Shown here piece after piece: positions 11,815 through 22,106 of a stretch of DNA of 64,000 nt. This DNA is from Sipunculus nudus. Its lineage: Eukaryota; Annelida; Sipuncula; Golfingiida; Sipunculidae. Position numbers and translations under genes: made by a program. The notes beneath the pieces are model-generated. The model saw only the letters and a program-made list of their open reading frames with translations. It had not been told where the DNA came from and did no database searches. Within the stretch, counting starts at the first letter, position 1. Every line of letters begins with the position of its first letter. The stretch spans positions 36,700,027 through 36,764,026 of the forward strand of contig CM049308.1 in assembly GCA_026874595.1 (NCBI GenBank), read 5' to 3'.

Positions 11815-12712
11815 TATCCGTCAAAACAAAGTTTTGTGGATACTATGTTTTTGACCAGGTTCTGCCGCTGCTGCGGCATTCATTTCAGGAGAACTCCTGT
11901 GAGACTATTGGACTGATTTTTCCAAAACTTGCACCAGTTAGTGGGTCACATGTGAACTGGTGCCTAACCAATTGGCATTGACCTCTAGCCTTTTCTCTCT
12001 CCAGTGCGTCCATCAGTGTGTCTGTTTTGACACATTAACCCACATATCTTCAGACTTATTTGACCAATCAGGAAAAAGAAATGTACAAATGTAACCCTTC
12101 GATAGCTTTATAACATACACAAAAAATGGTGGTGCCACCTGCAACGATGTTAGCACAGTGTCCGTCTGTTCATCTGCCTTGGGTTAAAATCACTCGTATC
12201 TCTGCAGTGGTTTGACTAATTCACCTAAAATTTGGCATGCTTATACATCCTGGAAAGCTTTCTTGATTTTATGACAGGTGGCACCACATACATTCACATT
12301 AACCCTGCAGACATCAAAGCATATATCTTGGGAACCGTTTGACAGATTGGGCCAAAATTTTGCATGTGTTTAGATCTCACATAGCTCTTAATCATATGCA
12401 AAACTGGTGGTGCCACCTACAACCATTTTTGCCCAGCATCTGTCTCTTTGTCTGCCGTGGGATAATATTAATATCTCGGCAGTTGTTTGACATATCTGCC
12501 TGAAATTTTGCATATGTGTAAAACTAAGACAGCTTTCTGGATTTGTGGTAGGTGGTGCAACCTATGTATACATTTCGGCTGCAGACATCCATGCTAATAT
12601 GCAACACACCTCACTCTATTCCCCTTGCCACTCAATCCATGCCTCACTTCACCCTTCCTACTCCCGATTTTGGCGGATACACATAGTCGCTTGTCGACTA
12701 CCTGTATTCTAG
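11815..12712 (+). mobile_element. Helentron-like element A3 (898 bp)
   Basis: The 5' end is TATCCGTCAAAA, whose partner TTTTGTGGATA lies a few bases on and forms a stem-loop. Near the 3' end, TTTTGGCGGATA (12668-12679) is the inverted copy of the 5' terminus. It is followed by the hairpin TAGTCG-CTTGT-CGACTA (12684-12700) and the end CTAG (12709-12712) before T. The core has diverged repeats, each with a form of GGTGGCGCCACC (near 12135, 12276, 12408, 12552). Compared with A1 and A2 it is shorter and its palindromes are more degenerate, so it is older or internally deleted. Non-coding and non-autonomous. Confidence 0.8.
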
Positions 12713-13236
12713 TTTTAAATAGGATTCAAAAGACTGAGAATTCATGCGTTAAAAGAAATGTTGTTTGATCCATAACATGATATACAGAGCAGGATAGACT
12801 ATCAAAAGCTATTTAAAGAACAGTCCTAGGATACCACTGAAAAATTGTCATCACTTTGATGTGTTTAGAAGGAAAAATTCTCCAACTCGAAGAAACCAGC
12901 ATTCATCCCTGGGTACATTGCAGAAACCACAGCTGTCAAGTAACATGACACTTGCATGGTGATGTGTAAGTTCATCAAAGTCAATTAAACACAGTCATGT
13001 GGTTAGTGGTGGAAAAAAGAATTACATTTGTTTTGAAAAAAACTCTTCAAAGAACAGAGGGAAAGACAGACTTTGAAAAATATTGTAAGCTGTCTGCTTA
13101 GGCAATGTCAAGAGCTTCCAGGGTTCTTGTTTCTGACTGCTCTTATATTTCCTTTTATAATTTTGTAGATATTTTAAAATCCACTGGGTGTCTAGAATAA
13201 GCACAGGCTTGAAACACCTGGAAGAATAAATGTGGC
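12713..13236. other. AT-rich DNA without a recognised gene
   Basis: No coding region or repeat supported. Confidence 0.5.
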
Positions 13237-13473
13237 TCATTGCTTGTATTTTTTACCATTTATGCCTGCAGGAGAAATTTCCTGTGGACTAATCATGCTA
13301 TCCCTGGTGTGCCCATTTCCCAAGAGCTGAATGGCCCAGTAGAGAAACAACACCACACATACTTTAACTACCTCACTCCAGTGTCTCGTAAATGCATCAT
13401 CCACGACAGATCTGACAAAAGCTTTCCATTTTAATTCATCATTTTTACCCGGTTGCTTCATTTTACTCCACAT
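13237..13473 (-). CDS. Unrecognised open frame, possible pseudogene fragment
   Basis: A 78-codon frame starting MWSKMKQPGKNDELKWK. The first half is charged and looks protein-like (KWKAFVRSVVDDAFTRHW); the second half is less convincing. A GAG|GTAGTT site after TRHWSE could be a splice donor. I recognise no family; a relic of retroelement coding sequence is possible but only a guess. No neighbouring exon was found. Confidence 0.15.
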   Translation of the reverse strand: MWSKMKQPGKNDELKWKAFVRSVVDDAFTRHWSEVVKVCVVLFLYWAIQLLGNGHTRDSMISPQEISPAGINGKKYKQ

Positions 13474-13856
13474 GCTTGGCTCAAAATGGCCATATTTGCT
13501 TGGTTTTATTTCTAAACATTTAAGAAGTTGTCTGATAGGGTTTATTTATAAAGATATGAAGAAAAAAGTGGACATAGCTCTAATAATAAAAATTTATTCT
13601 TCATCTGTCATTAAGATGCCTGGGAATCATAATTAAAAATACTTCAGTGTTTCATTATTTGATATTTTGGATTAATGTTTATCTCATACATTAATGAAGC
13701 ATAAAATAATAACCTACAAAATTAACATAACTTGAATAAGTATAAAATGCCTTGATAAATCAGGAAATGAGTTATTCTTATGTATGAGTATGGTAATTAT
13801 TAGACATGTGTATCATAAAGTAATGTTTGGCATTTCACTCATGTTTATTTGATTTT

Positions 13857-13860
<4 letters not shown>

Positions 13861-13910
<50 letters not shown>
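13861..13910. repeat. (AT)n microsatellite, 50 bp
   Basis: Uninterrupted AT. It lies just upstream of the C1 similarity beginning near 13950 and may have replaced that copy's 5' end. Confidence 0.95.
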
Positions 13911-13913
<3 letters not shown>

Positions 13914-13949
13914 TGCTCTAACTAAAAGATACCATGAATTTTTTATTTT

Positions 13950-15398
13950 TGCCAAATATCAAACCCAGTGATCTTTTACTTATCATATGAATAGTTTTTG
14001 ATCATATTTAAGAAAAATATTCCTCTGTACATACCAGAAATTGTGAGAAATTGTGAAGCTAGAGAAACTTTTTCAGGGAAATAACTTTATTTAATTAAGA
14101 TTGAATTGTTAACCCAAAATTAGATCTGAATTTTGAAATTGTTGAAGTTATTAACATAAATATAAAATCAGTACCTAAAATTTAGTAATGACTTTTTTTC
14201 CTCCAAGTACTGTTGATTTAATTTTCATATCTTGCACAAAAAAGGATTTAAGCTTCAAAATTTTAAAGGAATCACCCAAAAACTGTAGCTTTTATTAAAG
14301 TTTTTATGAGACATGTCATACTTACACCTGAGCTATACTGAAGCTCCGCTTCAGTCACCTGTATGTCACCCTTGTTGACCTTTCAGGCTAATTGTATATG
14401 CTCTCGGCTGGCCACAACTAGCAACAGGTGTCCAACAACCCTCCTCTAGTAGTTGTTGTTTTAGCCAACAAAATAACCATAAACAATAATGAAAAAAATT
14501 TTTTTTTGGTTTATGATAACAACTTTAAGAACAATTAATGGAAAAGGAAATGGATAGTTAATATTACCTTGCAATTACTGATGTTGTGTGGATCTTTTGT
14601 GGATTGCCTTAGATGTATTCCAAATGACACCATGTAGTAACCTTTGGGTATTTTTCATTTAAATTTTTATAATGGAAAATAAAATAATTAAATAAAATTG
14701 TTCTGTACTATTAGGGATTGTATGAAGCATATGAATGATAGACAAGGATATAGCTGATTATATTAAATTAATCCAATATCCAGGTCTTTTCCAAGTGTGT
14801 AAGTTTGTTAATTTATATTTAATACAAAAATTAAAAAAATAAAAAAAAAAAAAATCCCAAAAATTTTAAATATCACTCAGAAAGGTACTCATTAAAGATG
14901 ACAATATATTTGACTAATGACATTAAGACTCATGGCTGTATCAGCTGTCACATGATAACATGTAAATAATAAAAAAAATACATTGTTTCCTTTATAACAG
15001 TAAAAAATTATTCATGCCCATCTCCTTGTATAATTTATTGTTTATTTTCTAAACATGTATTAGTTTCATAGCTGAGATTACTTTCATTTTTTTCATGTAT
15101 GAAAAAAAAAAAAATATTCAAATGTGATAAAAATATCAGATCCTAGACAAGTTCTCATTATGATGTCTACAATTGTAATAATTGTCATAAAACTCTTTTG
15201 CTGTGTTTAGTGTGTAGATTCATGTGAAAGTATTCAAAAGTGAAAATAATAGTTATATAATACAAGTTAAAACCATAAATCAGGTACTTATGATCAATAT
15301 TTAATTTTGTGCAGTATGTAGAGCCTGGATTCTCAACAATTAAGTTTGAATGAAACTGAATATATACTCACGAGATAAAACTTACATGATAAAACTGT
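13950..15398 (+). mobile_element. Family C1 element, left part
   Basis: From about 13950 the sequence follows the body of the 28171 copy: 'tttttgatcatatttaa', then 'aattgttaacccaaaattagatct', then 'tactgttgatttaattttca', then 'gtagcttttatt'. The 5' terminus is missing. Similarity becomes patchy toward 15.3 kb, where the tandem array begins. A family C 3' terminus follows the array at 17140-17181, so I infer that the array sits inside one C1 copy. Confidence 0.6.
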
Positions 15399-16919
15399 GT
15401 TACGAAGACAAATAAATGAGGGGAAAATCCTGGGCCGATCCGGGAGTCGAACCCAGGTCGGTGGCGCACAAGTCCGCACAGCGAACCAACCTCTTTGCTA
15501 GCAAAGCAAGCTACACTAGCGAGACAGTTCGGTCCGCTTTTATGTCACCCCGTAAAACACCCCCTGTTAAGAGCGTTCTGCTATCAGAACAAGACTAATT
15601 ATCCCAGGAGTCACACTTTGGTGAGCTTATTCCCTGGGCTACACAAAGTTTACTGTCACGTTAGACGAGCCCCCATTTTGTTACGAAGACAAATAAATGA
15701 GGGGAAAATCGTGGGCTGATCTGGGAGTCAAACCCAGGTCTGTGGCACACAAGACCGGCGTACCAACCGTTTCGCTAGAAAAGCAAGCTTCTCTAGCGAG
15801 ACAGTTCGGTATGCTTTTATGTCACCCCGTAACACACCCCCTCTTAAGAGCGTTCTGCTATCAGAACAAGACTAATTATCCCATGAGTCACACTTTGGTG
15901 AGCTTATTACCTGGGCTACACAAAGTTTACCGTCACGTTAGACGAGCCCCCATTTTGTTACGAAGACAAATAAATGAGGGGAAAATCCTGGGCTGATCTG
16001 GGAGTGGAACCCAGGTCTGTGGCACACAAGACCGGCGTTCCAACCGCTTCGCTAGAAAAGCAAGCTTCACTAGCGAGACAGTTCGGTCTGCTTTTATGTC
16101 ACCCCGTAACACACCCCCTGTTAAGAGCGTTCTGCTATCAGAACAAGACTAATTATCCCAGGAGTCACACTTTGGTGAGCTTATTCCCTGGGCTACACAA
16201 AGTTTACTGTCACGTTAGACGAGCCCCCATTTTGTTACGAAGACAAATAAATGAGGGGAAAATTGTGGGCTGATCTGGGAGTCAAACCCAGGTCTGTGGC
16301 ACACAAGACCGGCGTACCAACCGTTTCGCTAGAAAAGCAAGCTTCTCTAGCGAGACAGTTCGGTATGCTTTTATGTCATCCCGTAACACACCCCCTCTTA
16401 AGAGCTTTCTGCTATCAGAACAAGACTAATTATCCCATGAGTCACACTTTGGTGAGCTTATTACCTGGGCTACACAAAGTTTACCGTCACGTTAGACGAG
16501 CCCCCATTTTGTTACGAAGACAAATAAATGAGGGGAAAATCCTGGGCTGATCTGGGAGTGGAACCCAGGTCTGTGGCACATAAGACCGGCGTTCCAACCG
16601 CTTCGCTAGAAAAGCAAGCTTCACTAGCGAGACAGTTCGGTCTGCTTTTATGTCACCCCGTAACACACCACCTGTTAAGAGCATTCTGCTATCAGAACAA
16701 GACTTATTATCCCAGGAGTCACACTTTGGTGAGCTTATTACCTGGGCCACAAAGTTTTACATTTTGTTATGAAGATAAATTGTTGAGGGGAAAATCCTGT
16801 GCCGATCCGGGAGTCGAACCCAGGTTGGTGACGACAGGTCCAGCATATCAATCGCTTTGCTAGAAAAGCAAGCTTCACTAGCGAGTCAGTTGGGTCCGCT
16901 TTTATGTCACACCGTAACA
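15399..16919 (-). repeat. Tandem array of five and a half about 277-bp units with tRNA-like promoter boxes
   Basis: Units begin at GTTACGAAGACAAATAAATG: 15399, 15680, 15957, 16234, 16511 and a diverged partial unit from 16766. Read on the minus strand, each unit has an A-box-like word (TAGCRAA...GGTTGG), then about 48 nt on a B box (GGGTTCGACTCC in the first and last units) inside a T-arm-like CTGGG...CCCRG hairpin, then a TTTT run about 20 nt downstream. This is the layout of a tRNA-derived SINE head with a pol III terminator. I could not fold a normal anticodon arm, so it is not a functional tRNA. Units 2 and 4 share variants that differ from units 3 and 5, so the array also has a 554-bp higher-order period. 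Open frames of 99 codons seen across the units are by-products of the repeat. Confidence 0.8.
15443..15500 (-). promoter_or_regulatory. tRNA-like pol III A and B boxes in the first array unit
   Basis: On the minus strand the A-box-like TAGCAAAGAGGTTGG occupies 15500-15486 and the B box GGTTCGACTCC occupies 15453-15443, matching the usual consensus. A TTTT terminator candidate is at 15427-15424. Units 2 and 4 carry GGGTTTGACTCC, and units 3 and 5 GGGTTCCACTCC, each altering a conserved B-box position; the first and last units keep the canonical form. Confidence 0.6.
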
Positions 16920-17181
16920 ACTGACAAAATGGTGTTTACTTGCAGCATCAAGCCAAGTCAAAATTTATGTGACAATAGCAATCCATTTTCAAATGTAAAT
17001 AATATAAATGACATCAGTCCTCTTCCTTATATCCTAGGATTTTATCCAAATCTTCCATAACCATCGTCTATTAATACAGCTTATATTACCAAACAAAACT
17101 GGCATTTGTCTACCCCCTCTTCCAAATCATATTTGTGATCATATATAACAGCTGAGTGCCATGACCCATGGGTCCCTTGTT
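16920..17181 (+). mobile_element. Family C1 element, 3' end
   Basis: It ends with CAGCTGAGTGCCAT, then the palindrome GACCCATGGGTC (17163-17174) and CCTTGTT (17175-17181), the standard family C 3' terminus. It is taken as the right end of the copy interrupted by the tandem array. Confidence 0.65.
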
Positions 17182-18649
17182 TATAATATGTCTGTGAGTG
17201 GACATATAATGGTATACCCATGGTTCATCCATCCGTCTGTCTGTCTGTCCATTGTCCCAGCCATTAACTCACCAGCATGCCAATTTTCTGGTTATTTGTT
17301 AGAGGTTATTGAGTGTTTTCAGAAGGTAACTAATTACCTTAGGCTATATTTCCAGGTTATTGTTGTCTGGACTCTAGAGGAAATCTGCTTTGTCTGTTTC
17401 TTGAAGTTGTATTGCATAGATACATGATCCATCAGAGGAACTCAGAAGAAGGTTCATTTAGATTATGTTGCAAACAAAGAGAGAGAGGAGTATTTATGTC
17501 TCCAGACAGTCACAGATGGTGGTCTGTATGCTACCCAAGCTATACTTAGATTTGTATATGAAAACAATAAGTCATGAGAACAGACAGATATATGTTCAGC
17601 ATTAACATTAATTCGATTTAGAAAAAAAAGCATCTTGATTCATGGCCGAGTAAAGATGTTGAAAGCATATTGTAAATATCTGTATTACAGATCCAAACAA
17701 CATCTTATGCATGTATTGAAGAAGTATATAAATACTTGTTTGGAAGTTAATGCCATTTGAAAGTGTATGGATTTAAATTAAGATGCATTTATGTGGTATG
17801 CTAAACACCAGAATTTGTTGATTTATGTTGATATGTTGACACGCACCAATTCTGACACCTACTTTCTATCTACCACAGATAATTAATCTCATGAAATAAT
17901 ATAATTTTAAAGAGATTAATTATTGTTATCAGCATTTGATTTTGTTATTTATGCCTTTATCTGAATACTGCTTTTTAATGAAAGTTTAATAATAGTTACC
18001 GTCTTTTCCCATAGATAATCTACAGCCCCATTTAGAGCCAAAATATTGGTGGGAAAAAATATAACCTTATGAAAAATATGCATCCCATATTTTGCTAATT
18101 CCTCTGAATGTTGTAATTTTATTTGCGATAGTCAGTGGAATATTAACTGATGTCAGGCCAACACTTGTCGAAATCTTTTAGAGCTAGGACTGAAGTAGGT
18201 TGTTTCAACTGAGAGCATACAGCAAATAGTCTATTCTCTTATGGTTGTCAAGTATAAAAAGGGTTCCACATCAATATTAAATGTAACATTTTATGTAAGA
18301 TATAACTTATAAGTGGTGGGGTACACAAGTATTGAGAAAACCAAATATCCTTTCCATACTGGCCAAAGAAAAGGATCATGGCCATGAGGGTGTCAGATGT
18401 TAAATAATCATAACTAAGGCACCTGGCCCTGACAACTAGAAGTATAATAGATAAAAAACGATCCCCGAGTGCATATAGTCTAGCGACTAACAGTGTCATC
18501 AAATTATGTAAGCAAAAAGTACCACCTTAAATATTTCTTTTCGGGTTTCATCAATTCTTTGGGTGTAAACCATATAGGTCTGTTTGTAGTATTTAAAATT
18601 GAAAGCAATAAATAAGACCAAACTTTATGTGGTCTAACCAATAAAAAAA
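17182..18649. other. AT-rich DNA without a recognised gene
   Basis: No coding region supported. At 17195-17260 the words ATGGTATACCCATGG and CATCCATCCGTCTGTCTG resemble the 5' end of element F (48810), so a fragment of that family may start here. Confidence 0.5.
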
Positions 18650-19575
18650 TTAAGCAGTTTTGCAGCACATTTGATGCAAATTTTCAGCAAATGGCTAAAG
18701 CAGTATTTTCAGCAGGTCTGCAGCAGATATTCAGTACAGTTACAGCATATGGTGCATATGTGCTCCAAGACCTATGGATTATATGTGGAAAGTCTGCTCC
18801 CCACCTATCATGCATAATAATCCTGTATTTCGCAGCAGATTTTGAGCAGTGATTCAGCACAAAATGAGTGGTTTCAATTATTTGAATTAGTGCTCAAATG
18901 GAGCAGGCCTTTTGCATATTAGAAGCAGGTTTTCAGTTGTTCTTCAGCAGAACCTGAGCAGTATGCTCTCTTGGAGCAGACAAGTGTGCTCTCCTGGAGC
19001 AGATCTGTGTCTCTGCTGGAGCAGTGGACTCCTGGAGCACACGTGTGTGCTCTTCTGGAGCAGTGCTGTCCTAAAGCAGACCTGTGTTGTTAGTCTCTCA
19101 CATCACATTCACTTTCCATCTTCTTATTTTTGTGTATTTTGTTGTATAGGGCCCACGCATCTGCATTCTCTTTTACACCAGTATTAGTAGGAAGGGAAAA
19201 CCTATACCTTTCAATGTGTACAATAGACCTTTATATGAGATTTATATTTTAAATTGGCTTATTCTTTTCCTTGCCCCTCGAAAAAATGTTACTGCATAAT
19301 CGTTATGGTCACTTTCTTGATCATCTGCTGTAAATCTGATTTTTGAAATCCACACTGTTTCATCCTGAGGCAGAGGAGTTGCTTTATCTACCCAGATGGT
19401 TACTTCAGGACAGCAGATTTTCAGTATATATGCTTTACATATACTGAGATCAGTAGTAATAAAGCATATGCTGCAAAACCGCTGATTCTAACAGCAGAGA
19501 TGGAGCAAAATGAACAGCAGATAGTAACATGAGTACACAGCATAAATAAACCAGCTGCTCAATAAGCAGCATATG
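18650..19575. repeat. AGCAG/CAGC-rich degenerate repeat region
   Basis: AGCAG or CAGCA recurs every 10-25 bp over 18.65-19.1 kb and again over 19.4-19.57 kb. Between 18955 and 19090 the order tightens to 'tggagcag' words at spacings of 23, 22, 16, 23 and 16 nt, alternating with GTGTGCTCT-type words. Several copies carry CATATG next to a CAGC word, also in inverted order. I recognise no named family. The middle part (19.1-19.4 kb) lacks the motif. Confidence 0.6.
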
Positions 19576-20130
19576 CTGAACTTGGGTATGGGAATTGAAA
19601 ATAATCCAGTACATTTTGTTTTAAAAAAATAAATTATTATCACTCAACACAGATTGAAATTAAGTGCTTATGATACTCATTGATGCAGGGAAATAGTTTT
19701 GAAATTATGTTTGGATGTATGATATGCACCAAAGTTTTGGTTTTGATTTTGTGAAGAAATATTGCAGATTGTCTTTGGTGAAAAACTGTAATTAATATAT
19801 TTTTGCACAGTGATTCTTATTATGCCAGTCAGTTCAAGCCCAGTTAAGAGAGAAAATATTATTATTGAACGTTAATGACAGGTAACACCATATCTCTTGT
19901 TACAATTGTTAATGCAAAATTCCTACTGACATGACTGACCATCTTATATATACTAGAGGTTTCTCAGGGCATGGACTATAAAAGCTGGATATTATTCAAC
20001 TGAATAAACATTTCTGTAAAATGGTCATCACATGGTGATAAGACAGCTGGATTAAGTTTTTCTTCAATTAAATTACCCTCTACAAGAATCAACAAGAATT
20101 TCTGTATCAATTTAACCCTTGTCTATCATT
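19576..20130. other. AT-rich DNA without a recognised gene
   Basis: No coding region or repeat supported. Confidence 0.5.
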
Positions 20131-22106
20131 TTTAGCTCTGCTGACTATAAGTCCTGGTCCTTTGTCCTTCCATCTATCTGCCTGTCTGTTGGTTAACAGG
20201 GCACATTTTGAAACTGTTGGATCTACCAATCCAAGATTTTGCATACAGTTAGATGTTCGAAAAATTTCCTTCCATACGGAAAATGAGTAAAAACTTCACC
20301 TGGTGTGAGATTGAATATTAATTCCAGTAATAAACTAGAATACAGGTAGTCGACAAGCGACTACGTGTATCCGCCTAAATCAGAGTGGAACGGGTGAAGT
20401 GAGGCATGGATTGAGTGGCAAGGGGAAATAGAGTGAAGTGTTGCATATTAGCATTGATGTCTGCAGCCAAATGGTGTATGTAGGTTGCGCCACCTACCAC
20501 AAAATCCAGAAAGCCGTCCAAGTTGTTTATACATATGCACAATTTGAGTCAAACCACTATATGTTTATGAGTGATTTTAGCCCGTGGCAGACAAACAGAT
20601 GGACGCTGTGCAAAAATGGTTGAAGGTGGCGCCACCAGTTTTGCGTATGATAAAGAGCTATGTGAGAACTATACACATGCAAAACTTTGGCCCAATTGGT
20701 CAAACGGTTCCCAAGATATGAGCTTGGATGTCTGCTGCATAAACTAGAATGCAGGTGGCGCCACCTGTCATAAAATCAAGAGAGCTGTCGGGGATGTATA
20801 AACCTGCAAAATTTTAGGCAGGTATGTCAAACCACTGCCGAGATACGAGTGATTTTATCCCATGGCAGACAAACAGATGGGAGCTGTGCAAAAATGGCTG
20901 CAGGTGGCGCCACCAGTTTTGCATATGATTAAGAGCTATGTGAGATGTATACACATGCAAAATTTTGGCCCACTCGGTCAAACAGTTCCCGAGATATGAG
21001 CTTGGATGTCTGCAGCGTAAACGTGAATGTAGGTGGCGCCACCTGTCATAAAATCAGAAAAGCTATCCAGGATGTATACGCATGCCAAATTTCAGGTGAA
21101 TTAGTCAAATCACTGCAGAGATATGAGTGATTTTAACCCAAGGCAGACGAACAGATGGACACATGGTTGCAGGTGGCGCCACCATTTTTTGTGTATGTTA
21201 TAAAGCTCTCCAAGGGCTACATTTGTGCAAAAAAAATTTTCCTGATCCGTCAAACGGTTCCCAAGATATGTGGGTTTATGTGTGGAAACAGACGCACAAA
21301 CGGACGCAGAGCGCAGAGGAAAGGTCAGAGGTCAAAACAAAATTGGGGCGCAGCAGTTCACATGTGACCGGAACATATTCCCGGGTTTCGTAAAATTCCC
21401 CCCAGTGGTTACGGAGGAGTTCTCCGGACCCCTATGCGGCAGAGGCGGCGGCGTGCAGCTGAAAACATAGTATCCGCAAAACTCTGTTTTGGCGGATACA
21501 ATTATTGCTGAGATAGAAATTAGCATAATGATATTGTTTGTCCCTCATTCAACCAACAGTGTATACACTTTATTTGAAAAGATGTTTTTATTTTATCAGA
21601 TTTACTGAAACTTTTATTTTGGTGAACAAAATTAAGCATGTAATGAGAACTCAAATGTACAAAACTTTTTAATAGTGATTCAAGTAATGATCTTGAAGAT
21701 GCCATGTTGTGGCATTATTTTTTTTAATTTAGTTAAAACATTTGTGATTTAAAAATAATAAAATATATGTGTATGCATAATATGACCTGATTTGAGCTAA
21801 ACTGGATAAATAATGATTCCCCTGAAAATGAAATATTCTGTCCACTTGCCTGCCCATCTGTAAATTTTTTCATATGCTTCACAGTATCTCAGAACTTTTA
21901 CTGTTTTTCTTCATGACAATTATGTCAGAGTATTAGTGTTGCAATCATATAATTAGAACTTTACTATAACTAAGTAGGAGGGCCATTTCCTCTTAGCTTC
22001 TCATATGCTTATATAAATGAAAAACATAACAAGGGAAATCAGTGTATTTTGCATTTGCTAAAATTTCAAACTTCAGCCGAGTTCCATGACCCATGGGTCC
22101 CTTGTC
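20131..22106 (+). mobile_element. Family C1 Helentron-like element, internally deleted, split by element A1
   Basis: The 5' end TTTAGCTCTGCTGACTATAA and the 3' end (TCAGCCGAG, palindrome GACCCATGGGTC at 22088-22099, CCTTGTC) bound the element. Without A1 it is only about 0.8 kb, against about 1.86 kb for the 28171 copy without its own insert. The joint near 20270, where 5' sequence runs directly into sequence matching 30660, shows a deletion of the middle. The right part (21502-22090) follows 30722-31470 closely. Confidence 0.75.
20335..21501 (-). mobile_element. Helentron-like element A1 (1167 bp), inserted in C1
   Basis: Read on the minus strand it starts near TATCCGCCAAAA (21498-21487) and ends with an inverted copy of that word, a perfect hairpin GTAGTCG-CTTGT-CGACTAC (20364-20346) and CTAG (20338-20335) before T. 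The core has palindromes at 20625, 20754, 20903, 21032 and 21172, spaced 129, 149, 129 and 140. The matching C1 copy at 30.72 kb reads 'ccagtaataaattatagctgag' with no insert, so the insertion is A|T (equally readable as T|T) with no target duplication, as expected for the Helitron superfamily. It has no coding capacity. Confidence 0.88.

Noticed and set aside
15416-16863. Series of about 99-codon frames starting MRGKSWADLGV
   Set aside because: They repeat with the 277-bp tandem unit and run through the tRNA-like boxes; both strands are open, as expected for a repeat, and no domain is seen.
15399-16919. Functional tRNA genes in the array
   Set aside because: The A/B boxes and T arm are present, but no acceptor stem or normal anticodon arm can be formed.
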